Part shown: positions 42,601-55,838 of the stretch, piece after piece | How positions within the stretch are numbered: position 1 is the first letter of the stretch | Layout of the letters: each line of letters begins with the position of its first letter | Assembly: GCA_024305405.1 (NCBI GenBank) | Contig: JAKNDB010000092.1 | Span: 4,390,201 to 4,454,200, forward strand | Length of the DNA stretch: 64,000 bases | Origin: Dirofilaria immitis | Lineage: Eukaryota; Nematoda; Chromadorea; Rhabditida; Onchocercidae | Direction: 5' to 3' | Program-made: the position numbers and the translations under genes | Notes under the pieces: generated by a model | Database searches by the model: none | What the model was told of the DNA's origin: nothing | The model's input: only the letters and a program-made list of their open reading frames with translations

Positions 42601-44219
42601 ACATCATCTTTTCAATTAATTCTTCCCTTATCATCCAACTTCGACTAATTCTTCTCTTATCATCCAATTTAGAACAAATTTTGATTTCATTAAAAAGATG
42701 CGAAATACTTGAATATTAAAATTCATCACATGTTCGGTCAAATGATACACTTACTTGAAGATCATTTGCTGCTATTAAAATATTCTCTAATTCAGGTTCC
42801 AAAAATTTTATTTGTCCATTTTGAATGAAGGCTAGTACATTGTAAAGACCGGCATTTGTAACATTCGGCATATCATGTAAGTGAATGATAATTTCCTTAC
42901 CAGAAGATAACTGTTGTTGCGATATCTAAACTATCACAATCATATTAAAATAAGCAAAATAACTTAGTTTTAAAATTAATGAAATACTGTATTGATTTGC
43001 TTCCATAAAATGATAATTTAATTCTGGACATTTGTTTGCATTTAAAAGATATTCATTTAGACTTTTTCAGTTATCATCTAAATCTTAGAACATTTTCATC
43101 CAGATTTTATGAATTCGCTTCCGTCCTAAGCAATATTTGATAATGCAAATACATCTTCTTGATGTTTTAAAATGCATTTAAAGATGTTTGTCTATACCAG
43201 GATGTGCTTGTGATTTCGAGAAGGATAATCTATATAAGTTTCTCGAGAAAATATTCATGCAATATTTTGGGACAAAAAGATACATATAGGATCGATGGAA
43301 TTTAAATAGTTATAAAAATATTGGTGCATTCAAATATATTATTTAACTCAAACATGTTACTATCTTTTCTTTTACCTGTGCTAGAATAAGTTTGCGTAAA
43401 ATTTCGGAAAATGCGACAAGCAAGCATGCAGGTGCACTGCATGCATATCCGTTTCAAGTACAACTTTTGCTTGATTTTTTAAACCGGCACCTGCAGACCA
43501 ATTTAAATATGCACCTGCTTCTAATCTGTCATATTGTAATTCCTCCTTAAATGATAAACTGATATATGCATCACTTGTATTTAATTATTCACAATTTAAA
43601 AAAGTTTGAAAAAAAGATTGAAATTATTAAATCTTAAACAATTACTATGTTATTTTCGTACAAGGTTTCTAATTTCATGTTTAAACTTTAAGCTTTTCAA
43701 CAGACTTTTATAAACAAATGAAATTTTATGAAATTACTGAATTATTTAGCATAGATATGAGAGTATTCTCTCACAATAAAATTATTATATACTAAATTAG
43801 TTACACAAGCATGTTATTTATAAAATTTTTAAATATTTAATTTCATATTAGCCATTGATTAAGCTAGCGATGTTAACTTAAGGAAAAGAAGAAAAATTTA
43901 CTTTTTTGATTTAATCTAAATTATTTTTTAATATATTTTTTTAAAATTATTTCAAATATTTCTAGTAGTACTAATTTTCTTTAACATTCCTAAAAATTAA
44001 TTTTGAAAAAATAATTTGAAATAATCTTTGAGTGTTATTAATTTATCAGAATTCCTTCACCATTAAGTATAATTTTTGTACCATTAAATTAATTAGGTAT
44101 GATTAATTGACGAGTTATACGTGGCATCAAACCTGCAAGAAATATTTCCGAATTTCCCCAGTACGACCCATACAACATCCAATGGTAAATGTCGCTGGAT
44201 TGGTTGTGTATATTCCATT
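39690..44219 (-). CDS. Unrecognised alpha-helical protein with Ser/Thr-rich tail
   Basis: Exons read: 44133-44219, 43376-43558, 42755-42925, 42146-42252, 41564-41645, 41146-41345 and last exon 39690-40433. The 5' end was not found. The first part is helical and hydrophobic, like ARM/HEAT-type proteins: TIGCCMGRTGEIRKYFLQ, NAGLYNVLAFIQNG, VVSLVSLICEEMTARIL, AEWVMEIYKAILFWLR. The last exon (248 codons) is polar and Ser/Thr/Pro-rich, with YAAAASGQ, and ends in a basic stretch KSRKELRKERQARERAAKN. Losses are likely at 43449-43450 and at the end of exon 41146-41345; the 44133/43558 junction phase is unresolved. I do not recognise the family. The helical core plus disordered tail suggests a scaffold; a polytopic membrane protein is less likely. 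Confidence 0.6.
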
Positions 44220-44416
44220 CTACCACACTACTTTTGATAGAAGCGTGTAAATAATTTTAATAATCCGAATTAAATACATATTGATTTTTAATTTGTTAAT
44301 TTGCATATAGTCGATTTAAGCCTTTTCCTCCTTTTCTTCAAATCAATCAATAATGTATTCTTAAGCGTTATATAACATTTGAAATTATTTTTATATTATG
44401 CAAATATTAATTTATC

Positions 44417-44527
44417 AATGAAAAGCAGTAAATAAGTAATGAAGTGGAAGTAATGTCTGAAATATATCGTTTTAACGATAATTGAAAAGCGATAAATAAA
44501 TGATAAGACAGAAGTAATGTCTGAAAC
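44417..44527. repeat. Imperfect direct duplication of about 48 bp
   Basis: Two copies, about 44417-44465 and 44480-44527, share tgaaaagc, taaataa and the word gaagtaatgtctgaaa, with several substitutions between them. It is a small local duplication. Confidence 0.65.
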
Positions 44528-45615
44528 ATTTTCCTTTGAAAACAATTATTGAATCCTAATTTACATTGAATAGGAGGAATGTTAAAGTTTTAATTAGTTA
44601 ATTAGATTTAAAAATTGAGTTTTTACACATTTCACTTATAAACATATCTCTTTTTAGTTTACTTTGCATTATAATACTTTTTTTTCATATAATTGCTAAT
44701 AATTTCATTTAAGCTTTAAATTTAAATTAGCAATACGTTTTCTTTTCCTGTAAGTAAGGACATTATTCTTATAATAATCATAATAAAGCTTCCAATAGAA
44801 ATAAAAAAACCACTAAAGTAATCGAGAAATATTTTTGCCATGTAAAATCAAGTTCAGAACTATATTGATTCGACAAAGTTGGAGAGAGAATTTATCATTT
44901 TATAGGATTCTTTTTCGGATCAATTTGGAACAAAATCTTCCGCTTGTTATCCATTTTCTAAATAATATTATCACTAGTATTTTATTATCATTATTGTCGT
45001 TACTGATACGATTATTATCTTATTTATTAAATGGCAATTTTTAATCATGAATTTGTTTTATCCTAATATAAATTCTTGTAATAAAGTAAAAAATTTTTGT
45101 ATATCATTTTAGTAATATTATGCTTTTAGTTATTGTTTAATATCATCATTTTTTCCTATTTTTTTAATAACATGCTACTATTTTAAATAATTTATTAGCA
45201 CTTAATATTCATTCAATATGTTTGTAAACATTAATCTTTAATACTTATTTGTTTACAACTATGATTTTTTCCTTTGATAACTCATATTTGTAATAATCCC
45301 ACTTTTTTTTGCAACAAGTGCATTTAATATAATTACGAATAGAATTTTGTGATTATCAGTTCTTACCAAATTTTTATTAATTATCAGATTTTCAAAAATC
45401 TCTCCAATTCGATATTTTTAATATTTAGTATTTAGTTGTTTTTGTCACTTCTCTTAATTTTTACCTTATCGACATCTCAAATTTTCTGCAATATCTTGTT
45501 ATATTTGACTGAATAATAAAACTATTATTTTTAAGTTTATTTCTTTATTTTAAATAAAACTTTAGCTGTTTAATCTAAACTAAATCACTTTACTTTTTCC
45601 TCTCCAAATTTAGCT

Positions 45616-45710
45616 GAATTATTTTGATTATATTGAATTAAACTATTGAATTATTTTGATTATATTGAATTAAACTATTGAATTATTTTGATTATATTGA
45701 ATTAAACTAT
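45616..45710. repeat. Tandem repeat, 32 bp x 3
   Basis: Three successive copies (starting at 45616, 45648 and 45680) begin gaattattttgattatatt and are identical apart from the last base of the third. The identity implies a recent expansion. Confidence 0.9.
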
Positions 45711-46685
45711 CTTAGTCAATTATATTTTACTTAATAAAATGAAAGTTTAAGAAAAAAACATAATGAGAAAATAAATAATGATATAATAGGAAAGAGAGGA
45801 AGAAACAAAAAGATATTTATATAAAATTATTATTTTTAATTTTGCAACTTAATTTATACTAAAAGTGAAAGAAAAATTTTAATATAATTTATTAAATTCA
45901 CATATACACATATGATAGATGGGTAAAACTATTGAAAAGTTTTTCGTATTTTTTTATGTTTGTCCAGATGTATATGTACAACATGTATATGTACCGCAAT
46001 AAATAATGACGAGAATGGAATAAGGTAAACGATAACACGGATGAAGGATTTTTAAAAATTATCTATTAAATAAAACTGTTTTGTTATTTCTATTAAGCAT
46101 TATATTAACAATGACTTTTGCATATAATTTTGTTTTATTACGTTTATTTTTCATTTTTGCTTTTAAAAACTTTATATTTAAAATATTTCAAATGGAGAAA
46201 TTTTCTAAATAATTTCTGAACTATTTTTAGGTAGCATAAAAATATTTTAAGTGCTAAATTTTGAATGAAAATATAAGCTTATATTGTATAAAAAGTTTAA
46301 ATTTATTTTTATAGCCTAATAACCATTATTATGATATTTTATTGAAATTTCTAAACAAAAATTTTTAACAGTAAAGTTTTGCAAAATTCTAAATTTATTT
46401 AATTTCTTACTATTTACTTTTAAATAAAGCTGAACTGAATCGGAAATTGAAAAATTGGATACTTCAATCAAAAGTATTTCTATTTTTTCGATTCCATGGA
46501 AAATTTTTCTTTTCCACTCATATATTTTTCCATTTCCTAATTGAATTAAATTCGATGATTCTTAATATAAAAACATTTGTACATAAATATAATAGAAAGT
46601 TTTCACAAATTAATGAATTATTCTATAAATTAAATTAAAACTTGAGACATAATATAAAATGAATGAATAATGATTGAATTATAAG

Positions 46686-49600
46686 ATGGATTTAACGATA
46701 CTAAGTGAAAAACAACTTCAACAATTTGTTCGAATTGTCGCAGAGGATTTCAAAATTAAATAAGAAACATTGCAGCAATTACATGCTAAAGTAATTAATT
46801 CTATTTCTGGTCGTTAATTATATAATTATTCGTAGCATTAATTTCGTAGCATTAAAAATTAATAAATAATTATATAATTATTTAACAAATTTATTCAACA
46901 AATTCTATAATATTAAAAAATAAACGATAAGTTAAAATAATAATTGAAATGAATTAATTGTAATAAATTATTAGAAATTTTATGACTGTAATGTTAATTC
47001 TTTAAAATTCATTGATTTAATAAAAAAAATTCCATAACTTTTCAATACTTTCAATCAATAATTGTTAAATTTATTCGATTTATTTGATTCCTTTTATACT
47101 ATAAGTATTATATTTATATTTAAGTAATAATATGAAAAAGACGTGAAGCGTACACTTTTTACAACCCTTTAAATGATTTTAATTTGCATAATTAGCAAAT
47201 AAATAAATAGCACCAGTCTTAATTTTTTTCTTTGAATGAAACTTTAGGAAGCAGAAAATACTGCATTAACAATAAGAGAAGCCAAAAATTCGGAAGGAAA
47301 TATTTGTTTACAACTAATAAATACATATCTGATAATTGCAATCGACGATGCTGTACCAATAAGGATACATTATGTGAATCATGCATCATAAGAAGGTAAG
47401 ACAAAAAATAAGCTTGCTAAAATTTTGATACGGAATGAAAATTCATAATTTAAATGAGAGAATAAATAAATTGAGGAGTAGAAAAAATGTATTTTGAGTA
47501 ACTAATTTAAAGAAAATTTGAAATAAATAAAAGTAATAGAATTTATAATGGTTAAAATCAAAAAATGTATTATTTATTCTTTGCTATTTTTTGATTTTGC
47601 AACATTTCTACTTTTGAATAAATGCTAATTTACAATATTCAAATAAATTGTTTGATTAGAAAATTTTTGTCAATTGTAATTAATTTCCTTTTTATAATAA
47701 ATTACAATTAGTATAATATTTGTTTAAAAACTGTTTTATTTATAAATACCATTTTATAAATATTTTATTTGTAGTTTTATGGAGCGGAAATATCGAGAAT
47801 GGATTATTTTGTGTCCATTTAAGAAAGAGCAGTTTGGACATGCGAAATATTTATGCAAATGTCCATGCATTGGTGATGATGTATGATTTGAAATTTGCTA
47901 ATTGTTAAAAAAAATTTAACTTTTAATTTTTATTTTCTAATCTAATATTCGAGAGCTAGAAGTGACAAAAGCATAGCAAAAAAAATGGAGAAATAGGATA
48001 TATAATTGTAATGAATTTATTCGTTTTTTGTTTGTTGACGAATGGTATTTCAAATTTTAATTTCAATTTCTATTCTTATTCATTGTCTTGGAATAATAAA
48101 TTAGAAAAACAAAACAAACAAACACCAAAATGCAGGAAGCATGGTATTTACTGAGCTATATTGGAATTACATATTGATTGCAAATTGCATGCACAAATTG
48201 ATACAACATATGTTTGTAATTTTTCAACAAGCAAGTGATAATATTCATTTATAAAATTAAATATCGATTAAATAAATAATTAGAATTAATTGAAAATTAG
48301 AATTGGAATCAATTTTTATTTTAGTTAAAAATAATTAATTAAGGGTTTATTCAGTTTTCAAAGTATTTATTGTTAATAGAAAGCTTAAAATATTATTTCT
48401 ATTTTATTTTATTCCTCCATATAAGGTTTATTTTTTACATTTATTCAATTTTTTTGTTTATTTTGCTACTAAGCACATACGAGAAATTTTGTATTCATGC
48501 AAGTTAATCAAACTGTTGATGATAAAAATTCGATGAACGAATCGATTTTAGTTTTATAGCTTTCCTTACGATAATCAACTTATCATTTCATTTGACTATT
48601 TTAATATATTTGTTATACCCGTGAAATCAGAAAACATTTTTTAAAACAGTTGGAGTGTTGGATGAATGTCACGAGAAATTAATTCAAATTTTATCCACTT
48701 ATAATCCATCAAAGCCATTTCAGTACATTGATGATGCCATTGAAGAAATCGAAGTAAGTAATTTGCAAATGTTTATATTAGAAATTTACGCTTCATTATA
48801 TAATTTCTCAGATTATTTTCTTTATGTATGTGAAAATCAAATTACTTACTAAAGATATAAGTTATTTATCACTTTTCTATGTAAATAAAAGTCATTTATT
48901 AAAAGACTTACTTCATCTTCTATTAGTCGCTTGCATCAATAGGTACAAAAATCGCCTCAGTTTGCTTATACGTATTATGTGATAATTTAACTGATAATTT
49001 TATAATTTTTTTTTGATAAAAATATAATCAGATTTTAAAATTCTCAAATCTCATCATATTTTAATGGTCTTATGATAATAATTAATCAATAATTCGATTA
49101 AATTTGTATACATCTGATTTCTGTATAGCAAGATTAATATATGATATGTTTATCCCATTCCAATTATATCATACTTTCTTATATATTATTATATCGAAAT
49201 TATTATATAACAACTGAAAACATAGCATATTTAAATACTTTTTTGAATAAAATTATTCAGTTCTCAATTAAATAATAAATACTTCTATTTAAAAAAGATT
49301 TAAAATTAATATAATTTTCTAGTTGAATGCAAATGAAAAATTATATAATTCGAAATGTTCTAAAAAATGACCATTATGATTATTTCGTATTTCTCGCAAA
49401 TGCCGTCATTTCCGTTGCGGTAAGTAGATAAAATAAATAATTGCTGAATCATTTTAATTTTAATATTTTTATATTGCATTTTATTAGCATTTAAATTATA
49501 CCTTTCTTTTTAGTTTTTATTTAATTATTTGGGAAAAAAAAATCAAATTTTGCTCATTTAACATTCCAGATGATTACTTTCTAATTACTCAGTATTTAAT

Positions 49601-50049
49601 TAATATTTAACAATTTTGATCGATTTATATTATTTCCTATTAAAATTTTAAAATTAACTCTTTTGATTTTACAAATATTTCTTGTAAAATCGATAGTCAA
49701 TACAAAATGAGCAAGTGAAGTTTATTGTGTCATTAGATATCATTAGATTTCTGATAAGAGCATACAAATGATGCCTCTAGAAGAAATTAGTTTAAATTAT
49801 ACTAAATTCAAAATTTTTATTTAAATTTTTGGCAGTATGATTGGACTGTCGAATTTAGAATAAGCTTATAACATATGATTGAATGATCGAATTTTGCAAA
49901 TTTCATTCTATTATTTTTTTAATAGTTCCATTTCATAGATTTCAAAACGAGCAACAAGGATGGCGAAAGAAATGAATTCATCGAAATTTAAATCAAAAAT
50001 TGGAAAAATTACCGGCGATTTGTATAGATCATCCAAAACCAACGTATGA
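46686..50049 (+). CDS. Unrecognised helical/coiled-coil exons
   Basis: Exons with plausible splice sites: 46686-46793 (MDLTILSEKQLQQFVR, later ETLQQLHAK), 47248-47395, 47775-47880, 48650-48753 (GVLDECHEKLIQIL, ending DAIEEIE), 49323-49419 (ending FVFLANAVISVA) and 49939-50049 (ISKRATRMAKEMNSSKFK, then ITGDLYRSSKTN). Most frames predict helices. There is an in-frame TAA at 46761 and at least one frame conflict in exon 49323-49419. Exon 47248-47395 is open in two frames: one coil-like, one cysteine-rich. The last exon could stop at 50049 (TGA) or splice out at the GTATGA donor inside that stop and continue into the Ig exons. Either this is an error-laden gene or a decaying one. I do not recognise the family. 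Confidence 0.35.
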
Positions 50050-50595
50050 ATTTTTATTAAATTAAAAAAAGTTGCAATTGAGGATTTTGTTAAGCAATGA
50101 ATTGTAAATTAATTGTTTTAATATGATTAAATGATTTCAATTGTAAATTAACAATTTTAATATTATTAACTGATTTCAATTAATATTTATTAATGGTTCA
50201 TGTTTAGTCCAATTTAAATTAAAAAGGGAAAAAATCGGAAAATTTGAATAAAATTTTAATGGAAAAATTCAAAATTTGACTATTTATCATGCTTCCTCAT
50301 ATTTTCAAATCAATCAACAATCTTCCAACAATTACATGTCAGCAAAAAAGATGGAAAATTTAAATTATGAAGCATATTTGAAAACATTTCAACGAATTAT
50401 AAGTTAATACTTTTTCTACAGCTGAATTTGGAATTAAAATTCGAATTCAATGATTAAGGCGAAACTAATATTTATTATTTATCATATGTTTAAATTTTAA
50501 AACTTTCCCCGTCCAATTATTAAATTTTAAAGTAATTTTGTAGGAATCAAAAATTCTATCTATTAGTAGAAAAGTATTATCAAAACAATTATCAG

Positions 50596-52180
50596 TGAAA
50601 ATATTAAAAAAAAAAATGGAATGTATATACCGGTGATATGATCATATTATTTGCTACAATTATTTCTGGTAAATTTTTCAAATAATCCCATATTAGAAAA
50701 TTAAGAAAATCACTGTCAAAAATTACAGGTAATTAACAGTTAATTTTTCAACCAATATTTTTTCGATCTATCATAGCGTCGAGATGATAAGAATGGCGAA
50801 GTATTGGTTATATAGTTATGCCTATCTCTCTCATTGTAATATATTTTCCAAATGATACTATCTTGTTTTCTTATATCATTTCAGTTAATGGAGGGAACAG
50901 TATTTTAATAAATCAATTCAATATATCAACAAAAAAAAATTTACTTTTTCTCAAAATCAAGAAAATATAGTAAGAGAAGAAGAGAATTAAAAAATTTCCC
51001 AAAGTTAAAAAAGTATGGAAAAAAGGGCAACTAAACTTCAATATTTTTCAAAATTAAGAAAACACGATAAGAAGGAGAAGGATAAACCATTACAGATAAT
51101 CTCAACCTAAATATTTCATGGTATGTGGGTACGAAAAAATATTACAAATGGTGGACGATATCGTCATTGGCGAAAAGATCTCGATTGTTGCTTGGAAATA
51201 TTTGACTGTGATGTATCAGATTCCGGCGATATATTATGCATTGTGGAATCAACAAGTTGTGTCGCTTCTGATATCAGCATATTACACGTGAATGGTATAT
51301 TTATTAGATTTCATTATATCTATTGGAATAGTATACTGTTAACATAATACATAATAATAACATGTTTTTGTAGATGATGATATAGTTGGAACTGAGCCAA
51401 ATTTTCTTCAAAATTTGAAATTTGATGAAATTAATAATTGCCTACAATTAGCATGTCGAATATCAGGCTTTCCAATACCTTATGCCACCTTTCATTTTCG
51501 TAATCATCGCATCATCGATAATCAACGAATAAGTAAGTTTTGGATCGGAAGCTATTAATTATGCAAATGTTAATAGAAAATTTTTTAATCGAAAAACATA
51601 GAAACATAGGAACTGATAACTTCAATTCCTTATCACTTTTTATGTATTACTTTTCATTCAAGTATTGACTGGTTTGAAGGTATTAATTTATAAAGACCAA
51701 GAAAAGGGAATTTAGTTGTTCTTTGGTTCCTTTGGCTATAGATGTTTAGGAATTAAAATTTTTAAATTAAATTTAGAAATGTATTTAAAAAGCTTTATGT
51801 CTAGTTTTAACGATGAAAGGAGGGAGTAAGAGATGGGAAAAACGCAAGTAGTAAACGATTAAGTAAAAATTCGAGAATATTAAATTCTTTCATAATGCAA
51901 TTCTTATGTTGCACATGCATGATTCTTTGTATAAAATCCATTTAAAAGTAAAAACATTAAATAAATGAAACGAATAAATGTCATAAGTTGTAGTAGAAAA
52001 TTTCACTTATAGATATTAATCGAAGAAATGATTGGTGGTTATTAAGGATAAACAATTGTACGGTTAGATGATGAGAGTAAATAAATTGCTGTTGCAAGAA
52101 ATCGTATCGGACGAATCTTCTCATCTTGTTCAGTGATATTAAGTAATAAAAATCCATCCACCTATATAGCTGATGTATAG
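50596..52180 (+). CDS. Protein with two immunoglobulin (I-set-like) domains, 5' end not located
   Basis: Exons: 50596-50668, 51096-51294, 51374-51532, 52013-52180. Ig domain 1 runs VYTGDMIILFATIISG, LNISWYVG, GGRYRHWRKDL, then DCDVSDSGDILCIVES. Ig domain 2 runs EPNFLQNLKF, LQLACRISGFPIPYATF, then RLDDESK and AVARNRIGRIFSSCSVIL. These are the usual Cys, Trp and Asp-x-Gly-x-Tyr-x-Cys positions of I-set domains of muscle or cell-surface proteins. The order GD-I-L ... SG ... ISWYVG crosses the 50668/51096 junction in phase. Corrections needed: A11 run at 50606-50616, an A run near 51135, a shift near 52047, and a TAA at about 52094 where Tyr is expected. No signal peptide is seen, so upstream exons are missing and may be those at 46686-50049. 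A pseudogene is possible. Confidence 0.6.
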
Positions 52181-52429
52181 AATTATTTTATCAAATTTTA
52201 TATTAATTTGCAATTTTCTAAAAACTTTTGTAAATTTAATTAAATGATTTTAAACAATTTAGAATTAAATCGATGTGGTGTTATTTAGCTTTATTTCTAA
52301 GAAAATTTAAAAAAATAAAATTTGACTAATAATTTATTTGAAATAAACAAATTCATGCTGTAAGCAATCCATTAATCATATTTTCAAATCAGACAAAAAA
52401 AAATTGGGAAAAATATTTATATACATACC

Positions 52430-52990
52430 ACATCTTCCTTCTTTTCGGAGAGGATGGGATCCTCTACTTTGTTTATTGTTGTTGTTTATTGAGCTATAAA
52501 AAACACAATGCTGCACTTACACAATGATGTGAATTCAACAGGCTTATGCGTGAAAACAGCAGCGTACGAGTTAAATAATAATATGATATAAACAAGGGAT
52601 TAAAACAATGATATAGATTAAATGAATAATGATGGGTAAAAGAACAAAGGATACCAACAGTTGTTTGGATATTAGTAGGATGTCGTGAATCTCCTTTTAT
52701 TGTTGTCACTTTTCCACTTTACTGCTTACTTCTCAATGTCGCTTAATCTTTGTTTCTTCGAACTGTCACTTATGTCGCTGGACTGTTGAAGGTACTTGGT
52801 GAATCCTAATACTGGCTGTCGGCGGTAAGACTGGCTGTCGTTGCTTATCGAAGTGACTGAACTGATGATACATTAACCCCTTCAATCGAAATTCTCTCAT
52901 TCTAAACCTTTGACTCGTCTCCCGCTTTGATACCCTTCATTTGACGTACTTCATGTAATTACTAAATCCTCTGACTATACCAACATCCTC
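52430..52990. mobile_element. Less AT-rich block, possible solo LTR or relic repeat
   Basis: This 0.55 kb block is visibly less AT-rich than its flanks, with runs such as aggatgggatcctctac, and ctggctgtcg occurring twice (about 52807 and 52831). It lacks an open frame. The abrupt composition change suggests inserted DNA, for example a solo LTR. I see no clear target-site duplication or terminal TG...CA, so the mobile-element label is tentative. Confidence 0.25.
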
Positions 52991-53231
52991 CATTTAATCT
53001 TTTGTTATGCTTAGATACAATTAATAATTTCGCTTTCAATATATTTTCGGACACTTAAAAAAGCGGATTATATTTTTTTAAATTCCTTCGAACACTTAAA
53101 AATAGATTATATTATTCATTTGATTTAAACAAACTTTAGAAAAAATCTTTTTAAAATAAAGTTTTTGGTAATTCAGTTTGTTAGAAATTCATAAAGTAAT
53201 ATGAAACTTTCTGTCAGGAAAACCGAAGAAA

Positions 53232-55510
53232 TCGTATGATTCATAATTGACGATCAATTTTAAGAAATTGCTTTTCATAGTCTAGTTAATGCTAAATTTA
53301 ATTTCTGTCAAATATTTCATTACTATGCAACATATATCTACTTAAACAATAGAGAAAATTGTAAGGGATTTGATTACAGTATAAGAATTGTATCAGATGG
53401 AGGATTTTGCATGTGAATTAGTTTTTAACCATAAAAGAAAGGATGTGAATTTAGTCGAGACAAGATAGAAGAAACGCATAAAAACGCGTAAAAAAATAAC
53501 TTTAAGGAATGCGAAATTCGTTACATGATTCATTATTATTTACTTATTATTTTGCATGACTTATTTTATTATATTATATTAATTTGTTTAGCGATAATTA
53601 ATATTCGCGACAAATGTGGAAAAATGGACTCCTTCTTTCCGATCGGTTTCACCATCCCTTTTTATACGAAATTGTACGATTGATTTATCCCATGTGTCTA
53701 GATATTATGTTTCTTTATCTCATATATCATAGAAGATTTTTGCTTATATGTTACCAGTGGTAAATGGTCGCTCTACAGTCGAACTCTCGAAGCCATTAGA
53801 AACGAAATCTTATCTTCCTCACGGGCGAAGTAAATCGAGAAATCCTCAACAATCTATCCCCAAGTAGTGAAGCAATTCCTTCTTGTTTTTAATGTGTTAG
53901 CAACTTCCTATTTTCAAGAAATTTTCTGGATATAATTGTCTTTGAAGTATCAATTCGCTTTCGCACATCAAAGAAGTTTTGTTTTTTCACGATACAATTA
54001 TACAATATGATAGTCCAGCGACGAAATGATTATTCAGATTAGAATAATTATTTTTAAATTTGGTTGGAAGTTTAGAAGGAAATGGTTTTAGGTCAAGGAT
54101 TAATAGAATCGTTTAGCGGTGAAATTGGTGATTAGACGATCGTTAAGCCGACAGTAACTTGAGCAACTGATCATCCGTTTTACCAGTTGACGATTAGTAT
54201 TTAGTAGATATTTGATTTAACTGATAATTTGATACATAAAAATAATGTGCTCATTTGATAGATGAAACGAATTGCAACAAATTGTGTAAACCAATGGCTA
54301 ACTGGCGATCATAGTACAAAGAGTGTTGTTTGACTTAATCATTTAAAGTTCTTTAGAATTGTGAACTGAATTACTGAACAAAAGAATTCCTATAATATAC
54401 ATTTCAAAGATACTTTGATTGTAGAGATATTTTAAAGTTTATAAATTATTTCGGTTTTTCGGCAAATACTTCCAATGATTTCCTTTTTCCTTTTAACTTT
54501 TAAACCATTTTATACCAATAAATTATTAAGTTCAAATGAAATAATGGCAGACGGAATGACAAACGAAATAATTTTTCGATAATTATATGTATGAGAGGAA
54601 TTTTAGTAATATCTATCAAACTAAATTTTAAATGATAAGAATTAAGAAAAGAAACGAAAGGAAAAAGAAAGGAAGCAAAAATCTTATTTCCTATGTAAAT
54701 TATATTATATCTTAGAAGAATATGTAAAGAAAAAAATAATGATAATAAAATGTTAAAGTTTTTAGCTTTCCTTGTAATTCATTAATGATTTACGTAGTCA
54801 AACTGAATTATTATCATCATTTATCATTGTAATGGAATGTAAACATAGGATAGATTACAGTATTTTAAATGAATATTAATGAAACAAGTTGATAATTTGC
54901 AAAGGAAGTTTTCACAGCATCATATTCAAGTGTCAGAATTAATTTAAACGTGATCCATTACGATTACATAAGTCTTAGCAACAGTCAAACATTCCAAGCT
55001 TGAATAATCTTTTTTTTAATCTGAATCATTTCAAACGCATATTCCGCATTTTATCAATGTTATACAGCATTTTATCAATATGAAAACTTCACGTGCATCT
55101 ATCATCTTGTTTCATTAACACTCATTCTAGAATATCGATATCTATCCTGTTGTTTCTATCCCATCCTCAAATAAAATAGATCTTATCGAAATAAATGTCA
55201 TTTAAAAATTTCTACTCATATTTACATTCCAACGAAATTATCATGAAAAATCTACATGTATTGAAAAATATAACAACAACCATTATCGTGAATTCAAAAC
55301 CATTATATGATCCATAATTGACATTTAATAAATTGCTTTTCATAGTTTTTGTTGATGTTAAATTTAATTTCTGTCAGAATATTATCGATTGTTAATGCTT
55401 ACATTTTTATTCCGCCACTATATGCTATTGTTAACTTTTATGTATTACTAACAAATGTAGCTATATGTGGGATAAAATGAACTCGGGTTCTTCCGATCCG
55501 TTTTCTCTTT
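53232..55510. repeat. Diverged direct repeat, two copies about 2.07 kb apart
   Basis: Copy 1 (53232-53660) and copy 2 (55302-55510) share, in the same order, cataattgac, aaattgcttttcatag, taaatttaatttctgtca and then aaatg, aactc/gactc and ttccgatc. Copy 2 lacks about 200 bp of the middle of copy 1. The arrangement fits two members of one interspersed repeat family or old LTR-like ends. Confidence 0.6.
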
Positions 55511-55838
55511 TTTTTTTTTTTTCATATTACATATATGCCATGTAGATCTGGAGTGTCTAAATCTGTTATAAGATAAAAGTATCATACGTCTAAAGATAAT
55601 ATCACTTAAGTGTTACGAGTTTACTCTTAAAAGTACTATATATTTGAAAGTCTGCATGCGAATAATATCATGAACTTATTATAACAAAATAGTATGATAT
55701 ATGGGAAAGTATCTGATCCAAAATTTACATAAATCAAGATTACTATGCAAATGACCATTTCTCAAAATACTAAAATATTAGTGAATTTCATTTTCTTTTT
55801 GCTTAAACGCTTATTGTTGGATTTTATTGAATTATAAA

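Larger units (their letters stand above)
44220..46685. other. Intergenic region between divergent genes
   Basis: AT-rich. It should contain the 5' ends and promoters of the - strand helical gene and the + strand gene at 46686, but neither can be seen. Two repeat sets inside are listed separately. Confidence 0.4.
52181..55838. other. Intergenic, repeat-rich region
   Basis: Non-coding stretch 5' of the BTB-Kelch gene. It holds a compositionally distinct block (52430-52990) and a diverged direct duplication (53232-53660 and 55302-55510), each listed separately. No open frame here is convincing. Confidence 0.45.

Noticed and set aside
47248..47880. Cysteine-rich reading of two exons (NCNRRCCTNKDTLC ... 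CKCPC)
   Set aside because: The frame joins in phase, but other frames of the same exons are also open and fit the neighbouring helical exons better; not called as a separate secreted protein.
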